From CAUZIZ01 sp965218775 (GTDB lineage Bacteria; Acidobacteriota; UBA6911; RPQK01; JAJDTT01): a stretch of DNA of 64,000 nucleotides. The notes beneath the pieces are model-generated. The model had not been told where the DNA came from. It searched no databases and saw only the letters and a list, made by a program, of their open reading frames with translations. The position numbers and the translations under genes were made by a program. The stretch is from contig CBDCLS010000006.1 in NCBI GenBank assembly GCA_965218775.1, positions 372,001 through 436,000 of the forward strand. The letters are read 5' to 3'. Below, piece after piece: positions 1-9,035 of this stretch (position 1 is its first letter; each line of letters starts with the position of its first letter).

Positions 1-234
1 GAGCGGCTGCGAAACCGAGAGGATCGAGAGCCGGACAAGCCTGCAGTGGACTTGTCCCCGGAGCAGGATCTGGTTTTGAAGCTGCTGCCCCGCGACAGCG
101 AGCTTCACATCGATCAGCTCCTGGGATCGTGCCCTTTGCAGCAAGCGAAACTAAATGAAGCTCTGCTGCATCTAGAGATGATGGGCCTGATCCGGCAGTG
201 GCCCGGACGTCGTTTCAGTCGCAGGCTGAACTGA
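1..234 (+). CDS. dprA: DprA, C-terminal winged-helix end (5' truncated by window)
   Basis: The reading frame is open from base 1, so only the last 77 codons are visible. The segment LSPEQDLVLKLL..HIDQLL....LNEALLHLEMMGLIRQWPGRRF matches the C-terminal winged-helix domain of DprA, the protein that loads RecA on incoming single-stranded DNA during transformation. The GTG at 46 is an internal valine codon, not a start. A dprA gene directly before topA is a common bacterial order and supports the call. The Rossmann-like catalytic part lies outside the window. Confidence 0.75.
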   Translation, partial: ERLRNREDREPDKPAVDLSPEQDLVLKLLPRDSELHIDQLLGSCPLQQAKLNEALLHLEMMGLIRQWPGRRFSRRLN

Positions 235-286
235 GCCGGACCTGAAGAGAAGCTGGGAGCTCCTCTACAACACCGTCACCAAATTG

Positions 287-330
287 TGCTATAGAGGAAA
301 GGGCGTCGGGACGAAAAGGCTCTAAGGAGA
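287..330 (+). promoter_or_regulatory. Putative topA extended -10 and Shine-Dalgarno
   Basis: TGC followed by TATAGA (287-295) resembles an extended -10; no convincing -35 is seen. AAGGAGA at 324-330 is a strong ribosome site. It lies one base before the ATG at 332 but seven bases before the ATG at 338, so it favours 338 as the topA start. Confidence 0.4.
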
Positions 331-337
331 CATGCTC

Positions 338-2725
338 ATGGCCAGGTCAATGGTGATTGTTGAATCGCCAGCGAAAGCTCGAACCATAGAGAAATACCTC
401 GGCAAAGACTTCATTGTGCGCGCTTGCGCCGGCCACATCAAGGACCTGCCCCAAAGGGCGCTGGGTGTGAATATCAAGCGTGATTTTGAGGCCAGCTACC
501 GCGTCCTACCGGGTAAAGAAAAGATCGTCACAGACCTGAAAAAGGCGGCAGAGAAGTCCAAGGCCATCTATCTAGCCGCTGATCCCGACCGCGAGGGAGA
601 GGCGATTTGCCAGCACCTGGCCGAAGAGCTCAACGGTTCCTCCGGTCGAGAAGTCCACCGGGTGCTGCTCTACGAGATCACCAAGCCAGCCATTCTGGAG
701 GCTTTCGAGCACCCCACGGCGATCGACAAACACAAAGTTGAAGCTCAACAGGCACGGCGAATCCTGGATCGCCTGGTAGGCTACAAGATCAGTCCCCTGC
801 TCTGGACCAACGTCAGAAAAGGCCTGTCGGCCGGACGCGTCCAGTCGGTCGCTCTACGGATGATCGTCGACCGTGAGATGGAAATCCGGGCCTTCGTCTC
901 GGAGGAGTACTGGAATTTCACGGCCTTTGTGCAAGCCAAGAATCCTCCCTCATTTGAAGCCAAAGCAGTCAAGCGGAACGGCAAGAAGTTCAAGGTATCG
1001 AACCAGGAGGAAGCCGACCAGTTGATGGAAGAGCTCGGATCCTCCGAGTTCAAGGTGAGCAACCTTACCAAGAAGGCGAGAAAAAGGAACCCGGTTCCCC
1101 CCTTCATTACCAGTAAGTTGCAGCAGGAGGCTGCGCGCGCCCTGAAGTTCACGGTTCGCAAGACAATGATGGTCGCCCAGAGGCTCTATGAGGGCGTCGA
1201 ACTCGGTGACGGGGAAAGTGTGGGTCTGATCACCTATATGCGTACCGATTCGACTCGCGTTGCCGCTTCAGCGCTGAGCGAGGTGCGTGAATTTATCGAA
1301 AAAAGCTACGGCAAACCCTACCTGCCGCCTCGTGCACTGACCTATCGAGGCAAGAAGAAAGCGCAGGATGCACACGAAGCCGTCCGTCCCACGTCGGCGC
1401 TCCGAGAACCCAGCAAGGTCCAGTCGTTCCTGAGTCAGGATGAGTTTCGGCTCTACAACTTGATCTGGAAACGCTTCGTGGCCTCCCAGATGAAACCCGC
1501 CGTATTCGATCAGACCGACATCGACATCCAGGCCGGGACCACGCAGTTCAAAGCCGTGGGAACCGTCATGAAATTCGACGGCTTCCTGAAGCTCTACGAT
1601 CAGGCAGTGGAGGACAAGGACAAGCTCTTGCCCCTGGTAGAGGTGGGTGAGACGCTACAGGTCGAGAAGGTCGTCCCCGAGCAGAAGTTCACCCAGCCCC
1701 CGCCGCGCTACAGTGAAGCAACCCTGGTCAAGGCACTGGAAGACAAGGTAATAGGGCGGCCGTCAACCTATGCTTCAATCCTCTCAGTCATCCAGAGCCG
1801 GGATTACGTCAAGAAAGATGAAGGTCGCTTCGTTCCCACCGAGCTGGGCGAGACCGTTCTGCAGTTACTGGTCGAGTACTTCAAGGAGCTTTTCGATTAC
1901 GACTACACCGCCAAGCTGGAACAGAACCTTGACGAGATCGAGGTGGGTAAAGAGGACTGGCTGCACACCCTGAAGGGTTTCTACCTGGAGTTTTCCCGGG
2001 AGTTGGAGCTCGCCCGCAAGGGGATGAAGAACCTCAAGAAGCAGGAGACCCTGGCGGGTGTCCAATGCGAAAAGTGCGGAGCGGAAATGGTGGTCCGATG
2101 GGGACGCTTCGGCAAGTTCATTGCCTGCAGTGGCTATCCGGAGTGCAAAAACACCCGCGAGATGGACAGCGCCGAAGGCGACGATGAGGAGGGGAAAAAG
2201 CCGGCTGAGACCTGTAACAAATGTGGCAGCCCGATGATCCATCGCAAGGGGCCCTACGGCACCTTTCTCGCCTGCTCTGGCTATCCCGACTGCAAGAACA
2301 CCAAGAAGACGATCCAGGTGGATGGTGAGACCAAGGTCCGAGAAGACACTCCACTGGATGAAGAATGCCCCAAGTGCGGCTCCAACCTGGTCCTCAAACA
2401 TGGGAAGAACGGCGAGTTCGCTGCCTGCAGCAACTATCCCGACTGCCGCTACATCAAGCAGGAAACCACGGGGGTCACCTGCCCTCAGTGCGAAAAGGGC
2501 CAGATCGTTCGGCGCAAGTCTCGCCGCGGCAGAACCTTCTATGGCTGCAATGGCTATCCGGAGTGCAAGTTCGTTCTCTGGAACAAACCGATCTCCGAGA
2601 AATGCCCCTCTTGTGGGGCCGCCTTCCTGGTAGAGCGGTCCACCAAGAAAGAAGGCCTGGTCCGGCTCTGCCAGCAAGAGGGATGCTCCTACCGGAAATC
2701 AGCAGAAGCCGTTCCCACCGGCTGA
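338..2725 (+). CDS. topA: DNA topoisomerase I (type IA)
   Basis: Relaxes negatively supercoiled DNA by a transient 5'-phosphotyrosine break. The N-terminal TOPRIM domain starts SMVIVESPAKARTIEKYLG and carries the metal-binding DPDREGEAI. The active-site tyrosine is in LITYMRTDSTR (about residue 300). The C-terminal third holds five zinc ribbons of the CxxCG...CSGYPxC type; the last is degenerate (CPSCG...CQQEGC). Length (795 aa) is normal for a multi-ribbon TopA. I chose ATG 338 over 332 because of Shine-Dalgarno spacing. It follows dprA on the same strand. Confidence 0.97.
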   Translation: MARSMVIVESPAKARTIEKYLGKDFIVRACAGHIKDLPQRALGVNIKRDFEASYRVLPGKEKIVTDLKKAAEKSKAIYLAADPDREGEAICQHLAEELNGSSGREVHRVLLYEITKPAILEAFEHPTAIDKHKVEAQQARRILDRLVGYKISPLLWTNVRKGLSAGRVQSVALRMIVDREMEIRAFVSEEYWNFTAFVQAKNPPSFEAKAVKRNGKKFKVSNQEEADQLMEELGSSEFKVSNLTKKARKRNPVPPFITSKLQQEAARALKFTVRKTMMVAQRLYEGVELGDGESVGLITYMRTDSTRVAASALSEVREFIEKSYGKPYLPPRALTYRGKKKAQDAHEAVRPTSALREPSKVQSFLSQDEFRLYNLIWKRFVASQMKPAVFDQTDIDIQAGTTQFKAVGTVMKFDGFLKLYDQAVEDKDKLLPLVEVGETLQVEKVVPEQKFTQPPPRYSEATLVKALEDKVIGRPSTYASILSVIQSRDYVKKDEGRFVPTELGETVLQLLVEYFKELFDYDYTAKLEQNLDEIEVGKEDWLHTLKGFYLEFSRELELARKGMKNLKKQETLAGVQCEKCGAEMVVRWGRFGKFIACSGYPECKNTREMDSAEGDDEEGKKPAETCNKCGSPMIHRKGPYGTFLACSGYPDCKNTKKTIQVDGETKVREDTPLDEECPKCGSNLVLKHGKNGEFAACSNYPDCRYIKQETTGVTCPQCEKGQIVRRKSRRGRTFYGCNGYPECKFVLWNKPISEKCPSCGAAFLVERSTKKEGLVRLCQQEGCSYRKSAEAVPTG

Positions 2726-2728
2726 GTT

Positions 2729-2850
2729 CCCTCTGCCTCTGCCTCTGCCTTCGCCCTTGCCCTTGCCCGTCATGTTCCCACAATCGTCGAGCCTGGGTGA
2801 GGAAGAAGAAGTCGGGCACGGACAAGGGCACGGGCGCGGGCAAGGGTAGG
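2729..2850. repeat. Intergenic inverted array of GCCCTT/GGGCAA-type microrepeats
   Basis: Between topA and a convergent gene. The left arm is a run of CTCTGC units passing into GCCCTT units; the right arm is GGGCAC/GGGCAA units, so the two can fold on each other around a central spacer. A second element with the same right-arm opening (AGTCGGGCACGG) is at 9985-10111, also between convergent genes. It could act as a two-way terminator or as a REP-like element. Confidence 0.6.
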
Positions 2851-2898
2851 ACGAGGACTCTACAAGTGTCCTCGGCGGTATGAGGTCGCTCGCTACGG

Positions 2899-3807
2899 CT
2901 AGGAAAGCGTGAAGCGATCGATCCCCCAGAAAGCGACGAGGCAAAACACCACCGCCACCACCAGGGTGAGGGCCGGAACCAAGCGTCCGGTGAAGAGGAC
3001 ACGCGACCGGAACAGCCGGAAAGCCTGCCACAAGAGGTAACATTCCAGAGCAAACGGTGGGAATCCAAGATATCCCAGAGCAGGCATCTCGAACACCTTC
3101 CAGAAGTTGAAGTGGGGAACGGTGTACACCCACTTGGCACCGGACCAATAGTTCCAGAATTCCCACAGGAAGCCGCAGACGAGCCCGGCCAGCAGCAGAC
3201 GCAGCACGAGACCATAGCGACCCTTTTCGGCCCTCCCAAGCAGCGAGACTTCAGGGTCGAGTCGATAAAGAACTGGATCCAACAGGAAGATCAGTCCAAT
3301 CCACACCAGTGGAAACAGGAATTCGGGTCGCACCAGAACCGATAGCATCATGAGGCAACCGAGCAGCAAGAGACGATTCAGGAGAGCTCGACTCACCCGA
3401 ACCGGCCGTTTTGGGGACTCCTGAGCAAGCCCCAGATTGCGCAAAAGGCGTTCGATTTCGAACAGTGCCGGCAACACGGTTCCGTACGCAACCACATAGC
3501 CCGGCCAGCGGATATAGATCGCCTCAGGCACTCCCAGGTACTGCCAATTCTCGAGACGAAAATTGTAGATTTCGAAGAGGAGCCAGGTAGGAACCGAGAA
3601 ACAAAAGAGCCAAGCGAACTCGCGAGGTTGCCCCATCAGGTACGAGTTTCCTCGCTGGTGGTTGATACCTGCGATGAAGACAATACAGGTCCACCAGGCG
3701 ATGCTGTAGAAGTGGGTGTAGATTGGCTCGATCCGACCCAGCATCGCCAGGAACGCAAGCAGATGGACCAGAGCGGCCGCGACCATCGCCCATCGAGCTT
3801 TCGTCAT
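2899..3807 (-). CDS. Polytopic membrane protein of unknown function
   Basis: 302 aa with about eight hydrophobic segments (for example WAMVAAALVHLLAFLAMLG at the start and LTLVVAVVFCLVAFWGI at the end) separated by short, often aromatic-rich loops such as GFLWEFWNYWSGAKW. No catalytic or transport motif that I recognise. It lies head to tail after the M28 peptidase gene with a 42-bp gap on the same strand, so the two may be co-transcribed. It converges on topA. Confidence 0.75.
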   Translation of the reverse strand: MTKARWAMVAAALVHLLAFLAMLGRIEPIYTHFYSIAWWTCIVFIAGINHQRGNSYLMGQPREFAWLFCFSVPTWLLFEIYNFRLENWQYLGVPEAIYIRWPGYVVAYGTVLPALFEIERLLRNLGLAQESPKRPVRVSRALLNRLLLLGCLMMLSVLVRPEFLFPLVWIGLIFLLDPVLYRLDPEVSLLGRAEKGRYGLVLRLLLAGLVCGFLWEFWNYWSGAKWVYTVPHFNFWKVFEMPALGYLGFPPFALECYLLWQAFRLFRSRVLFTGRLVPALTLVVAVVFCLVAFWGIDRFTLS

Positions 3808-3849
3808 GGATGCACCTGTAAGCTTGTCGGCCGGGTCTCTCCGGGGGGC

Positions 3850-4776
3850 CTAGCGCCGGGACAAGGACCTGGCGATCTCGGGAAGACTGGAGAGAACCAC
3901 ACTGCCCACGATTTCCAGGTTCCGCGCGGAGAGTTTGTCCAAGGTGTCTCCAGGCTTGTGCCAGTGACGATAGTCCAGATCGATCAGATCCACTGCCGGA
4001 ATCCCCTCCTGGATGAAGGGAATATGGTCATCGTCGATGCCTAACCGGCCGGCGTTCTTGAAAATGTTACCGTGACCCATTTCGGCGGCCTCGCTCCAGA
4101 TGAGATCATTCAACCAATCGGTGGACTTACCTTCCTGTCGAAGGCTGAGATCGGACCCTCCCACGAGGTCCAGCAGGATCATCGCCGAGAGGGTCTTCAA
4201 CTGGCCGTTGCGTTTGAGCAACTTCACAAACTCTCTACTACCGTAGAGGCCGTCAACAGGGGTCCAACGCTGGATCGCCTCTTCTCCGTCGAAGAAAGCG
4301 AACCAAATGCTGTAGTCGGTGGGATTGCGCAGGGCCAGGACCCGAGCCAGTTCCAAGAGGAGTCCACTGCTGGCGCCGCCGTCGTTCGCGCCCACAAAGC
4401 GAAATCCCTCATAGAGCTTGCTGTCGTAGTGGCTGGCCAGGAGAATCACATTGGCCCGCCTTCCCGGCAGCACGGCCCAGATGTTCCTCATTTCTAGCCG
4501 ACCTTTGGGGGTCATTGGCTTGAACGCATGGCTGCGAACCTCCAGGCCAAAGGAATCGAGTACTCCCTCGATGTAGGAGCCGACCTTTTTCTGGGCCTCG
4601 CTTCCGGGGGGATGAGGCCCGTGGCGCACAATTTCCTCCACGTGGCGTAGCGCTCTAGCTCCGTCAACTTGATCGACCTCGGCGGCCCCGCTGGAGCAGG
4701 CGAAACAGAGGGCAAAGATCAGCACGAAATTGAATTTCAATTGAACCCGTACTGGCAGGAGCCAGCGAAAGCGCAA
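3850..4776 (-). CDS. M28-family zinc peptidase / glutaminyl cyclase-like, secreted
   Basis: Metallo-aminopeptidase fold, close to bacterial glutaminyl-peptide cyclotransferase-like proteins. Visible metal ligands in order: H in LLASHYDS, D in GANDGGASSG, E in FFDGEEA, D in ILLDLVG and H in YRHWHKPGDT. The N-terminus has a hydrophobic export segment (FVLIFALCFACSSG). The start is uncertain: 4774-4776 is a TTG and another TTG in frame at 4738-4740 would give a more usual signal peptide (MKFNFVLIF); neither has a good Shine-Dalgarno. Family assignment is firm, substrate unknown. Confidence 0.88.
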   Translation of the reverse strand: MRFRWLLPVRVQLKFNFVLIFALCFACSSGAAEVDQVDGARALRHVEEIVRHGPHPPGSEAQKKVGSYIEGVLDSFGLEVRSHAFKPMTPKGRLEMRNIWAVLPGRRANVILLASHYDSKLYEGFRFVGANDGGASSGLLLELARVLALRNPTDYSIWFAFFDGEEAIQRWTPVDGLYGSREFVKLLKRNGQLKTLSAMILLDLVGGSDLSLRQEGKSTDWLNDLIWSEAAEMGHGNIFKNAGRLGIDDDHIPFIQEGIPAVDLIDLDYRHWHKPGDTLDKLSARNLEIVGSVVLSSLPEIARSLSRR

Positions 4777-4828
4777 TGCCGGCTTTCGACCTCAGGGCTC
4801 GTGCACGACCTGAGCCACCCCTCCCAAT

Positions 4829-4857
4829 TTGAAAAGCAGATGGCCCTATGCTAAATT
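4829..4857 (+). promoter_or_regulatory. Putative sigma70 promoter for the EF-G-like gene
   Basis: TTGAAA (4829-4834), 17-bp spacer, TAAATT (4852-4857). The -10 is weak (4 of 6). It lies 36 bp before the ATG at 4894, with AAAGGAG just before the start codon. Confidence 0.4.
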
Positions 4858-4893
4858 CCTGAACCTCAACTATACCTTGGAAAGGAGCCTTTC

Positions 4894-6987
4894 ATGAAGG
4901 TGTTTGATAGCGAGAACGTTCGAAATGTGGCGCTCGCAGGTCACGGAGACTCGGGTAAGACCTCCCTGGCAAGCGCATTTCTGTTCTTGACGGGTGCCAC
5001 CAATAGATTGGGCCAGGTCGACGACGGAAACAGCGTGACCGACTACGACGATGATGAGATCTCCCGGAAGATCACCATCAATACCGGCGTGGCCCACTGC
5101 GAGTGGAAGCAGCACAAGATCAACCTGGTGGACACTCCCGGATACCCTGCTTTCATTTTGGACGCCAAGTCCTCGCTAGTAGCGGCCGACACGGCTCTAG
5201 TTGTGATCGATGCCGTGTCAGGGGTGGAGGTCCAGACCGAGAAGGTGTGGTCCTTTGCTGAAGATCACGCCCTGCCTCGAGCCCTCGTGATCAACAAGCT
5301 GGATCGAGACCGTTCCAGCTTTGAGCGAGCCCTGACCTCGACTCAAGATGCCTTTGGCAGGAAGGTCGTCCCCGTTCAGATGCCAATCGGCGAAGAGAAG
5401 GATTTCAAAGGGGTCATCGACCTGATCGAGCAGAAGGCCTACCTCTACAAGACCGATGGCAGCGGAGAGTTCGAGGAGTCTGCCATCCCTGACGAGCTCC
5501 AGGCGTCGGTGTCGAGCCGGAGGGACGAACTGGTCGAGATGGTTGCCGAGAGTGACGACTCGCTCATGGAAAAATTTTTCGAGGAGGGCTCCCTGAGCGA
5601 GGAGGAGCTGCGAGGAGGCCTGCGCGGCTGTCTGGTCTCCAAGGAAATCTTTCCCGTGTACTGCACCTCGGCGACACACAATATGGGTACCGTACAGCTC
5701 TTGGATGCGGTAGTTGACCTGTTTCCCGACCCCCTGAAACGAGTCCCCCCGAACACGCTCAACGCTGTGAGTAGAGAGGAGACTGAAATCGACGCGTCGG
5801 CAGGTGGGCCCGCGGCAGGCTACGTGTTCAAGACCCTGGCCGACCCCTTTGCGGGACGGATCAGCCTGGTGAGAGTCTTTTCCGGCAAGTTCAAGTCGGA
5901 TTCGGGACTGCACAACTTCAGCCGGGACAACGAGGAGCGCCTGGGTACTCTTCAGGTTCTACAAGGAAAATCTCACGAGCCGATAACCGAAGCTCAAATG
6001 GGAGATATCTGCGCCGTTCTGAAGCTCAAGGAAACCATGACAGGGGATACCTTGGGCGATTCTTCCTTCAGGGCGATGTTTCAGAAAGTCGACTTCCCCG
6101 AGCCGTCGATCAGCTTTGCAATCGAGCCCAAGTCTCGGGGGGACGAAGACAAGATCGGTAGTGCGGTCAATCGGATCATCGAAGAAGATCCTTCCATCAA
6201 CTTCCGCCGCGATCCCCAGACAAAAGAGATGCTCCTGGCAGGCTCGGGTCAGCTCCACGTCGAAGTCACCGTGGACAAACTGCGGAGAAAGTACGGGGTA
6301 GAGGTCCTCTTGAAGCCGCCCAAAGTCCCTTACCGAGAGACCATCACCGGAAGCGCAGAGGTTCAGGGCAGACATAAAAAGCAAACCGGGGGACACGGCC
6401 AGTTTGGCGACTGCAAGATCCGCGTCGAGGCACTCGAGCGAGGCGCTGGATTTGAGTTTGCGAATGAGATCTTCGGAGGCTCCATTCCCCGCCAGTTCAT
6501 TCCGGCAGTTGAAAAAGGGATCCAGGAATCAGCGGAACGGGGCTATCTGGCTGGCTATCCGGTGGTGGATTTCAAGGCGACCCTCTACGACGGCAGCTAC
6601 CACGACGTGGATTCATCGGAAATGGCCTTCAAGCTCGCCGGTTCCCTGGCCTTCCGCAATGCAATGGAGAAAGCAAGGCCGGTTCTGCTGGAACCGATCA
6701 TGCTGGTTGAGGTCTACGCCCCTGAGGAGAACTCAGGCGACATCATGGGTGATCTGAACGGTCGCAGAGGGCGCATTCAGGGAATGGACGTAAAAGGGAG
6801 CAGTCAGGTCATTCGAGCGCAGGTCCCGTTGGCGGAAATGTTGAACTACGCTCCGACCCTCACGTCCATGACCGGGGGCCGGGGCAGCTATCACATGGAG
6901 AACTCCCATTACGAGATCGTACCTGGCAACTTCAGCGAGAAAATCATCGCTGAGGCCCGCCGGGAAAAGGAGGAGAAGAGCGCCTGA
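4894..6987 (+). CDS. Elongation factor G-like GTPase (EF-G paralogue)
   Basis: 697-aa translational GTPase. G1 is GHGDSGKTS, G3 is DTPG, G4 is NKLD. EF-G domains II-V follow, with the domain IV/V region containing GHGQFGDCKIRVE and the end GRRGRIQGMDVKG. The switch I/G2 region is unlike canonical EF-G (no RGITI; KITINTG instead), and P-loop GHGDSGKTS differs from the usual GHIDAGKTT, so this is an EF-G2-type paralogue, not the main translocase fusA. Its exact role (stress translocation or ribosome recycling) cannot be read from sequence. Shine-Dalgarno AAAGGAG precedes the ATG. Confidence 0.9.
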   Translation: MKVFDSENVRNVALAGHGDSGKTSLASAFLFLTGATNRLGQVDDGNSVTDYDDDEISRKITINTGVAHCEWKQHKINLVDTPGYPAFILDAKSSLVAADTALVVIDAVSGVEVQTEKVWSFAEDHALPRALVINKLDRDRSSFERALTSTQDAFGRKVVPVQMPIGEEKDFKGVIDLIEQKAYLYKTDGSGEFEESAIPDELQASVSSRRDELVEMVAESDDSLMEKFFEEGSLSEEELRGGLRGCLVSKEIFPVYCTSATHNMGTVQLLDAVVDLFPDPLKRVPPNTLNAVSREETEIDASAGGPAAGYVFKTLADPFAGRISLVRVFSGKFKSDSGLHNFSRDNEERLGTLQVLQGKSHEPITEAQMGDICAVLKLKETMTGDTLGDSSFRAMFQKVDFPEPSISFAIEPKSRGDEDKIGSAVNRIIEEDPSINFRRDPQTKEMLLAGSGQLHVEVTVDKLRRKYGVEVLLKPPKVPYRETITGSAEVQGRHKKQTGGHGQFGDCKIRVEALERGAGFEFANEIFGGSIPRQFIPAVEKGIQESAERGYLAGYPVVDFKATLYDGSYHDVDSSEMAFKLAGSLAFRNAMEKARPVLLEPIMLVEVYAPEENSGDIMGDLNGRRGRIQGMDVKGSSQVIRAQVPLAEMLNYAPTLTSMTGGRGSYHMENSHYEIVPGNFSEKIIAEARREKEEKSA

Positions 6988-7099
6988 CCGGTCGTGAGAC
7001 GTCCTCCTCTCAGCGCAAAGGTCGACCCGCTCGCGGGATCCTCTCCTACCCCGTGGCATCTACCCTCTGCTCCGTAATCTTCTTGCAGGCATCTGGCTG

Positions 7100-7939
7100 A
7101 TGTTTCCGAAACTAATCGAACTGGGCTCCTTCACCCTCCACTCCTACGGTCTGCTACTGGCGACGGCCTGTCTGCTGTCGATCGCCTTGGCAGCTCGGCT
7201 GCTCGAACGGGATGAGATTCCAAGAGAACGGGCCTGGGATCTCGGATTTATCATCATCCTGTCGGCCATTATCGGGGCCAAGCTCTTGATGGTGATAGCC
7301 GACCTGAATTATTACTTCTCACAACCATCGCGCTTTCTGAGCTGGGGATTCTGGCAGGCTGGTGGAGTTTTCTACGGAGGACTGATGGGAGCCGTCCTGG
7401 GCAGCTATCTCTACCTGCTGAAACACCGCCAGCTCCCGTTCTGGACCGCCGCAGACGGGGCCGCTCCCGCCATAGCCCTGGGACAATCGATCGGTCGCTT
7501 CGGATGTTTCGCCGCCGGATGCGACTATGGCACGCCGGTAAATCTCCCGTGGGCTGTGACCTTTACCAGCGAGTATGCCAACCGTTACGTAGGCGTGCCG
7601 ATCAACGTCGCTCTGCATCCGGTCCAGCTCTATGAATCAACGGCCACACTGCTCCTTTGCGGCCTGCTACTTTGGCGATACGGCCGAAAAAGATTTGCTG
7701 GCCAGATTTTTTGCCTCTACCTGATGATCTACCCGATCCTGCGCTTCGGCCTGGAGTTCTTTCGCGGCGACGCCGATCGCGGGTTCGTCCTGGATGGACT
7801 GCTGTCCACCTCGCAATTCATTGGGTTGCTCCTTTTCCCGACCGGTGTCCTACTTTATTTCTACCTTGGAAGAAAATCCCAAGATAGAAGAAAATCCCAA
7901 GACACAAGATACAAGATACAAACAAATCCCAAGCAATAA
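7100..7939 (+). CDS. lgt: Prolipoprotein diacylglyceryl transferase
   Basis: Transfers diacylglycerol from phosphatidylglycerol to the lipobox cysteine of prelipoproteins at the inner membrane. Multi-pass protein with the Lgt signature region GQSIGRFGCFAAGCDYG (the usual GRxGNFxNxE in a cysteine-rich variant), HPVQLYES and FFRGDADRG. The first half has HSYGLLLATACLLS typical of the family. The last ~22 codons (RKSQDRRKSQD..) are encoded by an intergenic repeat, so the repeat supplies the stop codon. Confidence 0.93.
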   Translation: MFPKLIELGSFTLHSYGLLLATACLLSIALAARLLERDEIPRERAWDLGFIIILSAIIGAKLLMVIADLNYYFSQPSRFLSWGFWQAGGVFYGGLMGAVLGSYLYLLKHRQLPFWTAADGAAPAIALGQSIGRFGCFAAGCDYGTPVNLPWAVTFTSEYANRYVGVPINVALHPVQLYESTATLLLCGLLLWRYGRKRFAGQIFCLYLMIYPILRFGLEFFRGDADRGFVLDGLLSTSQFIGLLLFPTGVLLYFYLGRKSQDRRKSQDTRYKIQTNPKQ

Positions 7940-8086
7940 ATTCCAAACGGTCTGGAGCGATCCTTGACTGCGCTGCAGCAACGGCCACCGGCCAACCCGA
8001 TCAACTCTCACCGGACGGAGCCCATTTCGGGATTTGGTGCTTGTGATTTGGAATTTGTTTGTACCTTGTATCTTGGGATTTGTTTT
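7873..8086. repeat. Inverted repeat of AAATCCCAAG/ACAAGATACAA type between lgt and rluD
   Basis: The left arm 7873-7948 holds AAAATCCCAAGA twice, then ACAAGATACAAGATACAAAC and AAATCCCAAG. The right arm 8029-8086 is its reverse complement in the order GGGATTTGG, GGAATTTGTTTGTACCTTGT, ATCTTGGGATTTG. About 80 bp separate them. The left arm forms the 3' end of lgt; the right arm ends just before the rluD start. Confidence 0.65.
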
Positions 8087-8093
8087 TCAGGTT

Positions 8094-9023
8094 ATGCGAT
8101 TCACAGTACATCCTGACGAATCCGGCCAGCGCCTTGATGTATTCCTGGCAGGCAAGCTTGAAAACGTCACCAGGAGTGCGGTTCAGCGTTGGATCGCGCG
8201 CGATCGGGTCCTGGTCACGGGAGAACTTCGAAAGGCCAAGTACCTGGTTCAGCAGGGCGAAGAGGTCTCGGTAGACCCACTGCCGGCCGAACCCTCGGCA
8301 CTGGTTCCGGAAGCGATCCCGCTGCAGATTCTCTATCAGGACTCCCTGCTGCTAGTGATCGACAAACCCTCCGGCATGGTCGTCCATCCGGGGGCCGGAA
8401 ACCCTACGGGCACCCTGGCCAACGCCCTGGTTCATTACCTTCAACAGATTAGCAGGCGGGAGACGATGCGGCCTGGCATCGTTCACAGGCTCGACAAGCA
8501 GACCTCGGGTCTATTGATCGTAGCCAAGCAGGAATGGGTTCACGACTTTCTATCGCGGCAGTTCTCCTCCAGGAAAGTCGAGAAACAGTATCTGGCCCTC
8601 GTGTACAATCACCTGGACCGCAAAAAGGGTGAAATAAGGGTCCCGCTGGGACGACACCCAACCGCCCGCACCAGGATTTCCACCCAGAGTCAAAAGCCAA
8701 AGGAAGCCCTCACCAAGTACCGGGTCCTACGCGCATACGATCATTTTTCCTACCTCCAGGTGACACCACACACGGGACGGACCCACCAGATCCGAGTCCA
8801 CCTGGATCATCTGGGTCACCCGGTGGTCGGCGACGAAACCTACGGTTCCAGACAGCGTCAGCATCTGAAAGACCCGGTCGTAGCTGCCGCAATCAAGAGT
8901 CTTGGACGGCACTTTCTCCATGCCAGCTTCCTCGCCTTCACCCATCCTGAAAGCAAGCAACGAGTCAGCTTTGAGTCTCCATTGCCGTCTCAGCTTGCGG
9001 AGCTTCTCGCCACTTTGGAATAA
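8094..9023 (+). CDS. rluD: RluD-type 23S rRNA pseudouridine synthase
   Basis: Isomerises uridines in 23S rRNA (helix 69 in the RluD family). The N-terminal S4 RNA-binding domain (SGQRLDVFLAGKL...VQRWIARDRVLVTG) is followed by the catalytic domain with GIVHRLDKQTSGLLIVAK, whose aspartate is the catalytic residue, and HTGRTHQIRVH. I chose ATG 8094 (MRFTVHPDESGQRLD); translation from 8034 would include the intergenic repeat. 309 aa, normal length. RluC or RluA specificity cannot be excluded. Confidence 0.9.
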   Translation: MRFTVHPDESGQRLDVFLAGKLENVTRSAVQRWIARDRVLVTGELRKAKYLVQQGEEVSVDPLPAEPSALVPEAIPLQILYQDSLLLVIDKPSGMVVHPGAGNPTGTLANALVHYLQQISRRETMRPGIVHRLDKQTSGLLIVAKQEWVHDFLSRQFSSRKVEKQYLALVYNHLDRKKGEIRVPLGRHPTARTRISTQSQKPKEALTKYRVLRAYDHFSYLQVTPHTGRTHQIRVHLDHLGHPVVGDETYGSRQRQHLKDPVVAAAIKSLGRHFLHASFLAFTHPESKQRVSFESPLPSQLAELLATLE

Positions 9024-9035
9024 TAATCAGAGTCT

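Noticed and set aside
1865..2677. 270-codon minus-strand ORF
   Set aside because: Lies wholly opposite topA; the plus-strand frame has intact zinc ribbons, so this is a shadow frame.
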